Notes: generated from the letters alone by a model not told the origin. A DNA stretch of 64,000 nucleotides from Ianthella basta (GCA_964019415.1 OZ025884.1:6100733-6164732); one strand, 5' to 3'. Counted from the first letter of the stretch, positions 13,025-22,912 are shown. Made by a program: numbers and translations.

Positions 13025-13334
13025 CTGCAAGGTGGGGACAAGAGTGGTGGGATGAGTGAACACAAAGGCCAGAATGGTGAGGAGCGGTGTCAACAAGAAG
13101 GGCAAGTGTAGGGAATGAAGGATAACCCTTGACAACTCTGCATGCCCACATGCAGCATTGCATACATGCATACATTAGAAGCTGCTGTTATACAAGCACA
13201 CAACAATTGTACATACACGCACAGAATGACTGCATAGTACCTATTACCATGCCCATTTTAGCCCATGGCCAATGTCTGTTGATTGACTGTAGAGTGCAAA
13301 GACACAATGGTGTATGTGTATGTGTATGTGTATG

Positions 13335-14151
13335 TGGGGGATGGGGTCAGGGGGACAAGGGGGACAAGGGGGACAGGGGGACAGGCGAGGGGACAGGTAA
13401 GAAGGGAGACAGGGGGACTAGGTGAGGGGGACAGGTGGGTGGGAGACAGAGGGACAGGGGGACGGGGAGATAGGTAGAACGATGGGGGACAGTTGAGGGG
13501 GATTGGGGGTCAGGGAGGACAGGGAGACAGGTGAGGGGGACATGTGGGAGAAGAGGGAAGGTGGTGAACCAGTGGGAGACAGGGTGACAAAGGCACACGG
13601 GGGACAGTTGGGGGGACAGGTGGGGGGACAGGTGGAAAGGGGGACAGGTGGGGGGACAGGTGGGTGGGTCAGGTGGAAGGGGGACAGGTGGGGGGACAGG
13701 TGAGGGGACAGGTGGAAGGGGGGACAGGTGGGGGGGCAGGTGGAAGGGGGGACAGGTGGGGGGACAGGTGGGTGGGACAGGTGGGTGGGACAGGTGGAAG
13801 GGGGGACAGGTGAGGGGGACAGATGGAAGGGGGACAGGTGGGGGACAGGTGGGGGACAGGTGGAAGGGGGGCAGGGGGGAGTGGGACAGGTGAAGGGGAC
13901 AGGTGGAAGGGGGACAGGTGGGGGGACAGGTGGGGGGACAGGTGGGGGACAGGTGGGGGGACAGGTGGGGGTGGGTGGGACAGGTGAGGGGGACAGGTGG
14001 AAGGGGGACAGGTGGGAGGACAGGTGGGGGGACAGGTGGGGGACAGGTGGAAGGGGGACAGGTGGGGGTGGGTGAGACAGGTGAGGGGGACAGGTGGAAG
14101 AGGGACAGGTGGGTGGGACAGGTGGGTGGGACAGGTGGAAGGGGGGACAGC
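13335..14151 (+). repeat. G-rich minisatellite (GGGGACAGGTG-type)
   Basis: About 817 bp of variable 10-20 bp units built on GGGGACAGGTGG and GGAAGGGGGACAGG. Runs of three to six G recur every few bases, so G-quadruplex formation on this strand is likely. The reverse strand reads as proline-rich open frames (PPVPPPVP), which are repeat artefacts. The array lies in the position of CCDC146 intron 27/26 in this degenerate copy. Confidence 0.95.
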
Positions 14152-14327
14152 CACCACCACCACACAGTCTTATTGCATTGTAATCATACATGCAGAATAT
14201 AATTAGCACAATGTCAGGAAAACTGTCGGCAGTGCATGAAACTGTGGGTTGCTATATGTGCATGGCAGCCTCATACCCAGTTCCATTTCCATTCCAGCTA
14301 CTGTGCAGAAGTCATAATGGAAATAGG

Positions 14328-14474
<147 letters not shown>

Positions 14475-14477
14475 TAC

Positions 14478-14556
14478 CTGTTGCATTGGATAGTTCAGAC
14501 ACCAGTGCCATCATCTTGCGTGTAGTTTCATCAATCTTGCTCTTGTATGTTGAAAC
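14478..14556 (-). pseudogene. CCDC146 exon 26 copy, frameshifted
   Basis: Matches the 78-nt exon 26 at 38853-38930 (coding MMALVSELS) but has one extra T near 14486, giving 79 nt and breaking the frame. The splice borders remain. Confidence 0.82.
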
Positions 14557-15048
14557 CTACATACATAGACAGCAGCACCAGCAGAGGGAACCAAGTCACA
14601 CACACCAACCAAAAGGCAAGCCAATACCTGATCTACGCACAGAAACAGGTCAAGGAGTCATCCACCCACAGTCAAAGTGCACTAACAATTCTTCACCAAA
14701 ACCTTATCCACACTACAGTTGTACCATTTATTACTATTAGGAATGTGTCAGATCAAAAGGACTACCCCATGTTAACGCATTGCAGCAGTGTGCTTTGGTG
14801 AAACTGGTTGAAAAATATAGGAAAACAAATTTGGGCACGCATTTCTACACTTCCAAGGTCGACTACAGCACTGCAGTTAGGGAGGAGTTAGTGTGTGTGT
14901 CTGCATGTGCATACAAATACACTTGAGTTTCTTTATTGCCAAGCTCTTCTGAGTTATGCACGTCCATGAAAATTAGCGAAACGGTTTAGCGGTGAAAATA
15001 AATTCGCCGTATTCACGGGGATCGTTACACCTCGACAATACGGTAGTC
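14557..15048 (+). repeat. Rearranged duplicated flank
   Basis: A patchwork: 14560-14720 matches the sequence beside exon 26 at 38931-39100, and 14800-15048 matches the far 5' flank of family genes (AGCTCTTCTGAGTTATG). No gene is seen. The homology ends abruptly at 15048, where a deletion joins the flank to the coding relic. Confidence 0.6.
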
Positions 15049-15200
15049 CAACAACTGGCTGCGCTAATGCAGGTCTGCCGTGGTTCTGCAGAAAGCTGCC
15101 AACTGAATCAAAGGAAGACATTTAGGTGCGCCTGTGCCTCAACCAAGACCGAGGTGACGAAGACATCGGATTGGAGCTTCTCGAATTGATCATCCACTAA
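15049..15200 (+). pseudogene. Secreted Cys-rich family, copy 4: C-terminal fragment
   Basis: Only the last ~50 codons survive, from the [12 protein letters not shown] region to the IIH stop at 15198-15200. A deletion joins distant 5' flank directly to this point, removing promoter and N-terminus. GAG has become TAG at 15123-15125, inside the DIEV motif. It is a dead relic. Its 3' flank is interrupted by a Helitron at 15415. Confidence 0.87.
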
Positions 15201-15414
15201 CCAATGAAGCTGTGATAGTAAACACACATTGGTCATAACCTATTACTTCATTACTCTTAGCTGAACTGTAGTCACATTATGTCACACTCTAGTATGGCAC
15301 GTTGATGTGTCATTAGTACAAACACATGTACATTGCTTTAGTTTGTATGGAGAATTTGATTGCAAGTGAACCGTTTCCTCTGCATGTCACATGACCAAGG
15401 TGTACTGAGGTGCA

Positions 15415-16378
15415 TCTTATTATAATGGAGCTAGGCCGATTTTTTGTCCGCACTAATCTCGGGAACCGTGCGGAAGGTTCGCAAAAAACGCGGTACGAAT
15501 GTCGAAGCGCTATCCGGAGGGTGTCTTCGGCTGGGTTTCCCTGCGAAAGCTTGCGAAATGAAGGTTTTGCGCCAACTCGCCATACGTTACTATAGGACGC
15601 CATTTTCGTTTTACGGAGGAAAGCGAAGTAGATTACGGAATTCGCAGCTAATTTCTTTGTTACACAACTCCTCCTGGGAAGATGGTGCGACGGCTTCTTT
15701 GCTATAGTTTTAGCACAATGTAGAAGTGTGTGGGTGATATAAGCTATATAGCGGAAAGCACCGTCTTACGCGAGTGAAAGCGGCTCGATGGCGAAAGGAT
15801 GGGCACAAGTTATGCGGGGTTTAGGCTTGCGCAATGATTTCATGACGTCATCGTAATGCGTTTCTACCAAACAATGCATGCAATTTGCAACCGTTGCAGT
15901 GCGCATATGCCGAACATTAAGGGCAACACCGGACTAACCAAGAAGTCAAGACATTCAGGGTTGATGAGAGCTCTTAGGAATCGACGACAACTGTCAGAAC
16001 TCCAAGACCATCACTCAACCTTCACTCACACGAGTCAGCTCCAGGGAAAAGCAGGAGCCAGCTCGAGGGGAGTCATCTCAAAGGACCAACCAGGAGTCAA
16101 CTCAATAGAACAACCAAGAATCAGCTCAAAGGGGCCATCATGAGTCAGTTCTGTTTAATATGGAGGGCAATACAAGACGCTTGACCTTGCAGAAGGTGAT
16201 TTGTGGTGGAAGAGGAGTCAGCTGCATGCAACTCTATAGCTAACTGCAACTGCAGCATCTATAGCTATCATTCAGTAGCCAGATTTGGAAGTGCTTTGCA
16301 TCAGAAGCACTGGCATCGGAAGCACCTGCGTTGGGCGCCGGAGCAGAGGAGGGCGCCAAAGGCGCCCTTCTCTGCTAG
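15415..16378 (+). mobile_element. Non-autonomous Helitron (964 bp)
   Basis: The 5' end is TCTTATTATAATGG. The 3' end has a perfect 7-bp hairpin (GGGCGCC AAA GGCGCCC, 16351-16367), then 11 bases ending in CTAG at 16375-16378. It is inserted between A and T: the flanks GAGGTGCA and TATAATACAATGAAGC rejoin to the uninterrupted sequence seen at 1892-1912. These are the standard Helitron hallmarks. No Rep/helicase ORF is present. Its start matches the element at 41054-41537 (minus strand), so both may be mobilised by one helicase. Confidence 0.9.
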
Positions 16379-16522
16379 TATAATACAATGAAGCATGCAC
16401 ATGCACATGACAGACAGAATATATAGACAGACAGAATGTATAGACAGACAGAATATATAGACAGACAGACAGACAGGTGAACAGACAGGTAGACAGAGTA
16501 TATGACAGCCAGGAGGTCTCAC

Positions 16523-16793
16523 TTCATGCTCCTGTTCTTCTCCTTCAACCTGATGCTGACTGTTTCATGCAGGGACTTCCACTCCCCCACACGATGCCGC
16601 AGCTGCAGCTCATGAGTGGCCCTGTAGTGGCAGTGGTGGTACACCTAGTCCACTGTATAGACAAGCAACACACCACACACATGCAGCATGCACACTCATG
16701 AATCACCCCTGATCCCCACCTCTCCTCAAGTAGTGTAGTTTCCCTCTCCTTCTCTGCATCACCATCTTTCTTTAGTCTCTCCAAAGTGTATTG
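16523..16793 (-). pseudogene. CCDC146 exon 13 and 12 copies
   Basis: 16523-16621 (99 nt, [14 protein letters not shown] frame) and 16720-16793 (74 nt) correspond to exons 13 and 12 of the complete gene, with splice borders kept. The parent's nested family gene corresponds here to relic copy 4. It is part of the eroded locus copy at 12.8-16.8 kb. Confidence 0.83.
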
Positions 16794-16879
16794 CTGGACA
16801 GCCAGAAGCAGTATGACAGGATATGATGGAAATAACCACAATCATGCAATTGTACAGAGAAGAGAAGAGCTACAGTATA

Positions 16880-17268
16880 CACATGTGCATACATTATCAC
16901 ACACACACACACACACACACACACATGCACTCAATCCCCACACAGTGCAAGTTACATACTTGCCTTACATGCACAGTGCTGCAACACTCGATCATGAACT
17001 ATTGAACAGCCATGGCATGAATGGTCTATATGCAATTTGACAAACCAACAGTCTTATTATATTGTGATCATACATGCAGAATATAATGTCAGGAAAACTG
17101 TCGACAGTGCATGAAACTGTGGGAAACACTGTACACAAGTCTCTATTCACCAACCTTTCTAAATTATTTGGAGTGCATTGTGGTCATATAATAAAGTTAG
17201 CACAATGTCAGGAAAACGGTTGGAAGTACATAAAATTTTGGGAAACTGTACACACATCTCTATTCACT
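16880..17268 (+). repeat. Duplicated block, left half of the interrupted site
   Basis: Matches 2370-2690 (and the inverse 10090-10460). It is cut at TTCACTAAAT and resumes at 19571 after nested insertions. There is no gene. Confidence 0.75.
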
Positions 17269-17408
17269 AAATTGAAATTGTTGCTTGAAGGATCACTGGG
17301 TTTACGCCACCAACCAACTACACCAGTATTGGTGTTACAGTTGGTTGGGAGGCCCAAAAGGCCCTATTAAGTTGGTAAGTTGGCAACCAGTGATTCCCTT
17401 CCCCCTAA

Positions 17409-17493
17409 CATCCTACAAAGATGGAAGAGCCACAGACAGCTGTTTCGCCCTAATTGGGGCTCATCAGTGTGGCGTACTGATGGTAATAGGATG
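17409..17493 (-). ncRNA. Hammerhead ribozyme, array unit 1
   Basis: Read on the minus strand. Outer stem I is CATCCTA/TAGGATG and inner stem I is GCCACA/TGTGGC, separated by an internal loop. Core CTGATGA is followed by stem II GCCC/GGGC with loop CAATTA, then core GAAA, a very short stem III (AC/GT) and the cleavage triplet GTC. Every invariant core base of the hammerhead is present. Confidence 0.9.
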
Positions 17494-17782
17494 AATGCCA
17501 CCTCCATATGTATCCACCACAAGCTAAAACACTTGTGGTTTCAACACATAGAAGCAGCATAAAATTAGGGGGAAGCCTCAGCCAAAAAGACGGCTGGAGT
17601 CAGGGTTGTTCAAAAGTGACTCTTGCAGTTAGGCCCCTGCAAAGGCTAGGTTTGTTGCTTGAAGGATCACTGGGTTTACGCCACCAACCAACTACACCAG
17701 TATTGGTGTTACAGTTGGTTGGGAGGCCCAAAAGGCCCTATTAAGTTGGTAAGTTGGCAACCAGTGATTCCCTTCCCCCTAA

Positions 17783-17867
17783 CATCCTACAAAGATGGAA
17801 GAGCCACAGACAGCTGTTTCGCCCTAATTGGGGCTCATCAGTGTGGCGTACTGATGGTAATAGGATG
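17783..17867 (-). ncRNA. Hammerhead ribozyme, array unit 2
   Basis: Identical structure to the copy at 17409-17493, exactly 374 bp downstream. Confidence 0.9.
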
Positions 17868-18156
17868 AATGCCACCTCCATATGTATCCACCACAAGCTA
17901 AAACACTTGTGGTTTCAACACATAGAAGCAGCATAAAATTAGGGGGAAGCCTCAGCCAAAAAGACGGCTGGAGTCAGGGTTGTTCAAAAGTGACTCTTGC
18001 AGTTAGGCCCCTGCAAAGGCTAGGTTTGTTGCTTGAAGGATCACTGGGTTTACGCCACCAACCAACTACACCAGTATTGGTGTTACAGTTGGTTGGGAGG
18101 CCCAAAAGGCCCTATTAAGTTGGTAAGTTGGCAACCAGTGATTCCCTTCCCCCTAA

Positions 18157-18241
18157 CATCCTACAAAGATGGAAGAGCCACAGACAGCTGTTTCGCCCTA
18201 ATTGGGGCTCATCAGTGTGGCGTACTGATGGTAATAGGATG
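18157..18241 (-). ncRNA. Hammerhead ribozyme, array unit 3
   Basis: Third direct copy, again 374 bp on. It lies in the spacer between the two pairing arms. Confidence 0.9.
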
Positions 18242-18547
18242 AATGCCACCTCCATATGTATCCACCACAAGCTAAAACACTTGCCAACTTACCAACTTAA
18301 TAGGGCCTTTTGGGCCTCCCAACCAACTGTAACACCAATACTGGTGTAGTTGGTTGGTGGCGTAAACCCAGTGATCCTTCAAGCAACAAACCTAGCCTTT
18401 GCAGGGGCCTAACTGCAAGAGTCACTTTTGAACAACCCTGACTCCAGCCGTCTTTTTGGCTGAGGCTTCCCCCTAATTTTATGCTGCTTCTATGTGTTGA
18501 AACCACAAGTGTTTTAGCTTGTGGTGGATACATATGGAGGTGGCATT

Positions 18548-18632
18548 CATCCTATTACCATCAGTACGCCACACTGATGAGCCCCAATTAGGGCGAAACA
18601 GCTGTCTGTGGCTCTTCCATCTTTGTAGGATG
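18548..18632 (+). ncRNA. Hammerhead ribozyme, inverted unit 1
   Basis: Plus-strand copy: CATCCTA 18548-18554, GCCACA 18568-18573, CTGATGA 18574-18580, stem II 18581-18594, GAAA 18595-18598, GTC 18604-18606 (predicted cut after 18606), TGTGGC 18607-18612, TAGGATG 18626-18632. Confidence 0.92.
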
Positions 18633-18921
18633 TTAGGGGGAAGGGAATCACTGGTTGCCAACTTACCAACTTAATAGGGCCTTTTGGGCCTCCCAACCAA
18701 CTGTAACACCAATACTGGTGTAGTTGGTTGGTGGCGTAAACCCAGTGATCCTTCAAGCAACAAACCTAGCCTTTGCAGGGGCCTAACTGCAAGAGTCACT
18801 TTTGAACAACCCTGACTCCAGCCGTCTTTTTGGCTGAGGCTTCCCCCTAATTTTATGCTGCTTCTATGTGTTGAAACCACAAGTGTTTTAACTTGTGGTG
18901 GATACATATGGAGGTGGCATT

Positions 18922-19006
18922 CATCCTATTACCATCAGTACGCCACACTGATGAGCCCCAATTAGGGCGAAACAGCTGTCTGTGGCTCTTCCATCTTTGT
19001 AGGATG
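18922..19006 (+). ncRNA. Hammerhead ribozyme, inverted unit 2
   Basis: Second plus-strand copy, 374 bp after the first, with all stems and the core unchanged. Confidence 0.9.
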
Positions 19007-19188
19007 TTAGGGGGAAGGGAATCACTGGTTGCCAACTTACCAACTTAATAGGGCCTTTTGGGCCTCCCAACCAACTGTAACACCAATACTGGTGTAGTTG
19101 GTTGGTGGCGTAAACCCAGTGATCCTTCAAGCAACAAACCTAGCCTTTGCAGGGGCCTAACTGCAAGAGTCACTTTTAAATTGAAATT

Positions 19189-19570
19189 GAAATGATTTTA
19201 TCCCCGTAGGGAAAGGGTTGCACGAGAGGCAAATTGCCTATGATTGTGCTCCCCTAAGACGTACATTTACAATACAGGACAATAATACAACAGGGGGTGT
19301 AGGGAATGATGGAGCAAAGGTGATAGTAAATAAAACAGAGAGAATTTAACTAAGTGGGCAAGTAAGTAAATAGATTGACAGTTAAGATTCATTCAGCAAA
19401 AATTTGGTGAGGCAGAGTTTAAAAGTGGGTAAGGATGAGAATTGAATCAGATTTGGTGGCAGTTCATTCCAGGTAAAGGGGGCATTTACAAAATAGGAAA
19501 AGCGAAATGCATTGATGCGGGATTGTGGAATTGACAGAGAGTAAGGGTGAGATCTAAGGGGCCTAAATCT
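19189..19570 (-). mobile_element. LINE 3' fragment (CR1/L2-like)
   Basis: On the minus strand the frame ending at 19382 reads FTWNELPPNLIQ, then FKLCLTKFLLNES and stop. This is the WN-x-LP ... FK-x-x-L tail typical of CR1/L2-type LINE reverse transcriptases. It is followed by about 190 bp of 3' UTR and a tail of TTTCAA units. The 5' part is missing, as usual for LINE copies. The retrozyme array lies within its TTTCAA tail. The host site is intact at about 2695 and 10090 (inverse). Confidence 0.8.
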
Positions 19571-20229
19571 AAATCTTCTAAACTATTGGGGGCTCTCAGC
19601 ATTTTGAGTCAAGAGATAATTATATGCATAGCTACCATAATGAAGGGTATTAATAGACTTTCTTGTATTTAGTGTAGATTAAATTCATATATTATAACCA
19701 CCACCACCACACAGTGCAAGTTGCCATATGCACAAGACATGCCGCCTCATGCTCAGTCCCTATTTCCATTCTAACTCCTGTGCAGAAATCATAATGAAAA
19801 TAGGAACACACACACGCACACGCATGTACACACACACACACACGCACGCACGCACACACACACAAAGCTGGTTGAAAAATATAGGAAAACAAATTTGGGC
19901 ACGCATTTGAACACTTCCTGAGTCGACTACAGCACTGCAGTTAGGGAGGAGTTAGTGTGTGGGGGGGGGGGTCTGTGCATACAAATACACTTGAGTTTCT
20001 TTATAGCCAAGCTCTTCTGAGTTATGCATGTCCATGAAAATTTGCGAAACGTTTTCGCTGTATTCGTGGGGATCGTTACACCTGACAATACGGTAGTCCA
20101 CGAAATACACAACACATGAAACTTGCGATTCACCAGACCCCAAGGGACGGCTCGCCTAAGCAATCTCAAGACATGCGATCGTGGACTGGTGCAAGAAGCG
20201 GCAGTTGCGCAATCGTTGAAGAAGTTGGG
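19571..20229 (+). repeat. Right half of interrupted block plus 5' flank of family copy 5
   Basis: Resumes the block matching 2697-3476: short (AC)n at 19805-19863, the G run at 19959-19968 and the family 5' flank. It stops at GAAGTTGGG, where a Ginger-like element begins. About 165 bp of flank present at 3477-3640 are missing here. Confidence 0.7.
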
Positions 20230-20423
20230 TGTCACGTGAAATTTGGACCCTCATAATATACGTTCCCCCCGGTCCAAATATTTCGAAATATTTGGACCAC
20301 TACTGAAATATAAGTTCCGTACATTCCACACAACGAACGAAATGGCGGTTCACACAACGAACGAAATGGCGGGCACTAGCGCCTATAAAGAGAGTGGAGA
20401 ATTAGTAGAGAATAACGATTGAG

Positions 20424-20771
20424 ATGGAGCAGAAGGAAGAACCTGGTACCGAAGAAGACGTTATATTGGAGCCTGCTATTGAGTACGTGCTGGGTAATGG
20501 CTACCCCTCTGACCTAGTCAAGGATCGAAAGCGTGCAGTGCGGAAGAGAGCGGCGACGCTAACAGCAGAACAGGGTGAAGTTTTCGTTCAGAGGAAAGGG
20601 AGAAGGGTCAAAGTAGTGACCTTTGCAGAGGAGCAGCGATTTATCCTCAAAGCCTGCCATTCGGACCCAACATCAAGCCACTTTGGCGTAACGAAGACCT
20701 GGCAAAGGGTATCCGAACGCTTCTACTGGAAAGGTCTAGCCAGTGATGTCAGGGAGCTGGTAAGTTCATAG
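20424..20771 (+). pseudogene. Integrase N-terminal (H2C2 zinc) fragment
   Basis: The open frame of 115 codons starts MEQKEEPG. Residues ~70-112 (FILKACHSDPTSSHFGVTKT, then FYWKG and VRELV) match the first half of the H2C2 zinc domain of gypsy-like integrases. The expected C-x-x-C pair should follow VRELV but the frame ends; a GTAAGT at 20761 could be a splice donor, though no in-frame acceptor was found nearby. A start region with two copies of CACACAACGAACGAAATGGC (about 20320-20365) precedes it. The catalytic DDE domain is absent. Confidence 0.6.
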
Positions 20772-20932
20772 CTATATCCAGTGGCTAGCTAGCTAGCTAT
20801 GTACATGCGCATGTGTAACTGATTTCACGTGCATGTAGCTAGTAGATGTTTCTGCTAGATACGTAGCTGCATGTATTATCATGGAATCATGGTCACATCT
20901 TGTTACTCATTTGTCTTGATCACTGCTTTGTA

Positions 20933-21302
20933 GAATTAAAATTCGCTATTTTGGGGGAAGGATGCAACCACGTGGAGCCACAGCTGACAGTCAAAGTTCC
21001 AACTATACCACAACAGGAGGGGAGCAAAGATTGTGGTGTGTATGCCATTGCCTATGCATACCATGTAACCCAATTACGGGACAGGAAAAATGAGAAGTCG
21101 CTTGGCAAAGTGCTTTCGCAAAGGAAAGATGCTCCCTTTCCCAAGGGATAGGCATAGGCCCAAGTTCTTGCACCCACGAAAGCCAAAGAACATCCGTCTG
21201 TATTGCAATTGTCTCATGCCAGAGACCTGGAGCGACATGGTCTTGTGTGATTCATGTGATCAATGGTTCCACATGCAGTTTAGAGGAACAGTGGATTTGT
21301 AA
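20933..21302 (+). pseudogene. Ulp1-like protease and PHD finger fragments
   Basis: The first frame contains VPTIPQQEGSKDCGVYAIAYA, the Q...DCG active-site end of C48 (Ulp1-like) cysteine peptidases. After about 21090 the homology moves to another frame (CFRKGKMLPFPRD), then YCNCLMPETWSDMVLCDSC with QWFHMQ, a truncated PHD finger, and stops. The frame change and truncation mean no intact product. Both domains belong to the enclosing Ginger-like element. Confidence 0.6.
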
Positions 21303-21764
21303 TGACTGTGCATGACATTGTGCTATGTAAGCTACAACTTCATTTTTGCAACATTATAGCTGCATTTGTATTTATTCACATTCTGCTTAAATCATGTACT
21401 TTTATGAAGTTCAAATCCCCATGCATGTATTGTGTTGATGGTGAAAATGAAATGCATATCAAGTAGCTATTAGGCCTGGAAAGCCCAGAATCTAAACATA
21501 GATGAGGGGGTCCACATATTTCAGGGTAGGTCCAAAGATTTCAGTCCATTTCTGAAATATTAGTTCCGGGGAGTCCAAATATTTTGAAATATTGAGACCG
21601 GGGGTCCAAATATTTTGAAATATTTGGACTGGGGGGAACCTTTTCAGGGGGTCCAATTATTCATGACAGGCTCTTCCGCACGAAATTTATTACCCGAGAA
21701 AATTTTACGTCCACGGTAAACAGCCCAAATAAACAGGAACCTGTGAACACCTCCATTCCACCTC

Positions 21765-21772
21765 TATATAAG
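21765..21772 (+). promoter_or_regulatory. TATA box, family copy 5
   Basis: TATATAAG, 169 bp upstream of the ATG. The Ginger-like insertion ends about 97 bp upstream of this box, so the distal promoter is replaced but the core promoter is kept. Confidence 0.68.
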
Positions 21773-21933
21773 TGAGCAACACAAGAGCAACTTAACTCCC
21801 AGTTACTTCGGAATACGGGAAAATCTCAAGAAGCGTCCTCCAGCTGTGCTTACAAGAGCGAAGCCGTTCTATTATTTACCACCAAGAAACAAAACGTTAC
21901 TGAGTGCTACCAAAGAACAACCAGTCAATAGCC

Positions 21934-22641
21934 ATGAAGACAATTTCAGCTGCAGCCATCCTCGTCAGCTCACTCTTGCTGTGCTCCATCTGCTATGCCG
22001 AGGGAGGCTGGAAGAGACTGGCCTATTGGAACATGGCAGATAAAAACACACGCTGTCCACCTCAGCTAATAGAAACAAACCCTGGAAAGCGATTGTGCAT
22101 CAAATCTGTATCCCGTGGGTGCACTTCATTGCTGTACAAGACTTACGGAACGTCCTATAGTCAAATTTGTGGCAGAATCAAGGGTTATGCATACTTCTCA
22201 CCAGATGCCTTTGGACAACATACAGGACCAAAGAATATTGACAGTGCCTACACAGACGGTGTGTCCATCACATATGGGAGCCCTCGTAAACACGTGTGGA
22301 CCTACGCAGCAGGGCTGCAGGAGGACGCTAACTTCCATGGTGATTCCTGTCCTTGTGGGAAGGTCCCTGGTAACCTACCACCATCTTTTGTCGGTGCCAA
22401 CTACTATTGTGAGTCTGCCAATCGAGGAGGCTGGGAGAGAAGATGGTATCTCCATGATCCCCTGTGGGATGGGCATGGCTGTCCCCATGGCAACAACTGC
22501 TGTGCTAATGAAGATCAGCCGTGGTTCTGCAGAAATCTGCCAATAGGATCAAAGGGAGACATTGAGGTGCGCCTGTGCCTCAACCAAGACCGAAGCGATG
22601 AAGACATCGGATTGGAGCTTCTAGAATTGCTCATCTACTAA
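21934..22641 (+). CDS. Secreted Cys-rich protein, short subtype (copy 5, intact)
   Basis: Single-exon gene for 235 aa with the family signal peptide, GGWKRLAYWNMAD, the full cysteine scaffold, [17 protein letters not shown] and DIEVRLCLNQDR. The second cysteine of the C-terminal CC pair is Leu here. It is the most diverged short copy (RGGWERR, ANEDQPWFCR, LPIGSKGD). The start is the conserved MKTIS Met. The upstream region is interrupted by a Ginger-like element and, further out, by the retrozyme/LINE insertion. A hexamer array follows 230 bp after the stop. Function unknown; export is inferred from the signal peptide. Confidence 0.88.
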   Translation: MKTISAAAILVSSLLLCSICYAEGGWKRLAYWNMADKNTRCPPQLIETNPGKRLCIKSVSRGCTSLLYKTYGTSYSQICGRIKGYAYFSPDAFGQHTGPKNIDSAYTDGVSITYGSPRKHVWTYAAGLQEDANFHGDSCPCGKVPGNLPPSFVGANYYCESANRGGWERRWYLHDPLWDGHGCPHGNNCCANEDQPWFCRNLPIGSKGDIEVRLCLNQDRSDEDIGLELLELLIY

Positions 22642-22867
22642 CCAACAATGCTGTGATAGTAAACACACATTGGTCATAACCTATTACTTCATTACTCTTA
22701 GCTGAACTGTAGTCACATTATGTCACATGTGTCATTAGTGCAAACACATGTACAGTGCTTTAGTTTGTATTGAGAATTTGATTGCTAATGAACCGTTTCC
22801 TCTGCATGTCACATGACCAAGGTGTACTGAGGTGTATATTATACACTGAAATATCAACAGCATTGTC

Positions 22868-22870
22868 TGC

Positions 22871-22901
<31 letters not shown>

Positions 22902-22912
22902 TTCACATTCAC

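Larger units (their letters stand above)
17269..19188. mobile_element. Retrozyme-like array of 374-bp hammerhead units, inverted tandem
   Basis: About 1.9 kb built from one 374-bp unit. There are about 2.7 direct copies (17280-18288) and then about 2.4 inverted copies (18289-19177), almost identical (the only clear difference noticed is AGCTTG to AACTTG near 18891). The arms can pair over about 850 bp around a 157-base spacer. The array is flanked by an 11-bp direct repeat AAATTGAAATT (17269-17279 and 19178-19188). There is no protein domain; the small open frames repeat with the unit. Each full unit carries a complete type I hammerhead ribozyme. Tandem units of a few hundred bases with type I hammerheads are the known layout of animal retrozymes, which make small circular RNAs. 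The inverted half is unusual. Confidence 0.88.
20230..21668 (+). mobile_element. Ginger-like DNA transposon, internally deleted
   Basis: The ends form an imperfect inverted repeat of about 65 bp. The left end starts TGTCACG and the right end, reversed, starts TGTCATG; both continue to GTTCCCCCC and to GTCCAAATATTTC palindromes. Extra subterminal copies of the GTCCAAATATTTTG motif lie at 21500-21630. Inside are relics of an integrase zinc domain (H2C2), a Ulp1-like protease and a PHD finger. This combination is known from Ginger-type cut-and-paste transposons with gypsy-like integrases. The DDE core is deleted. No clear target duplication is visible, and about 165 bp of flank are lost. The assignment is inference from domain order. 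Confidence 0.62.

Noticed and set aside
13347-14209. Proline-rich open frames up to 272 aa on the minus strand, and the 481-aa frame at 27332-28777
   Set aside because: They result from translation of the GGGGACAGGTG minisatellite, in all frames alike; no collagen or mucin pattern beyond the repeat.
17285-19130. Sets of identical 60-78 aa frames repeating every 374 bp
   Set aside because: They recur only because the unit recurs; three overlapping frames on one unit, no family resemblance, and the ribozyme explains the conserved part.
17279-19141. CRISPR-like array
   Set aside because: The repeats are 374 bp long with no unique spacers, and this is eukaryotic DNA.
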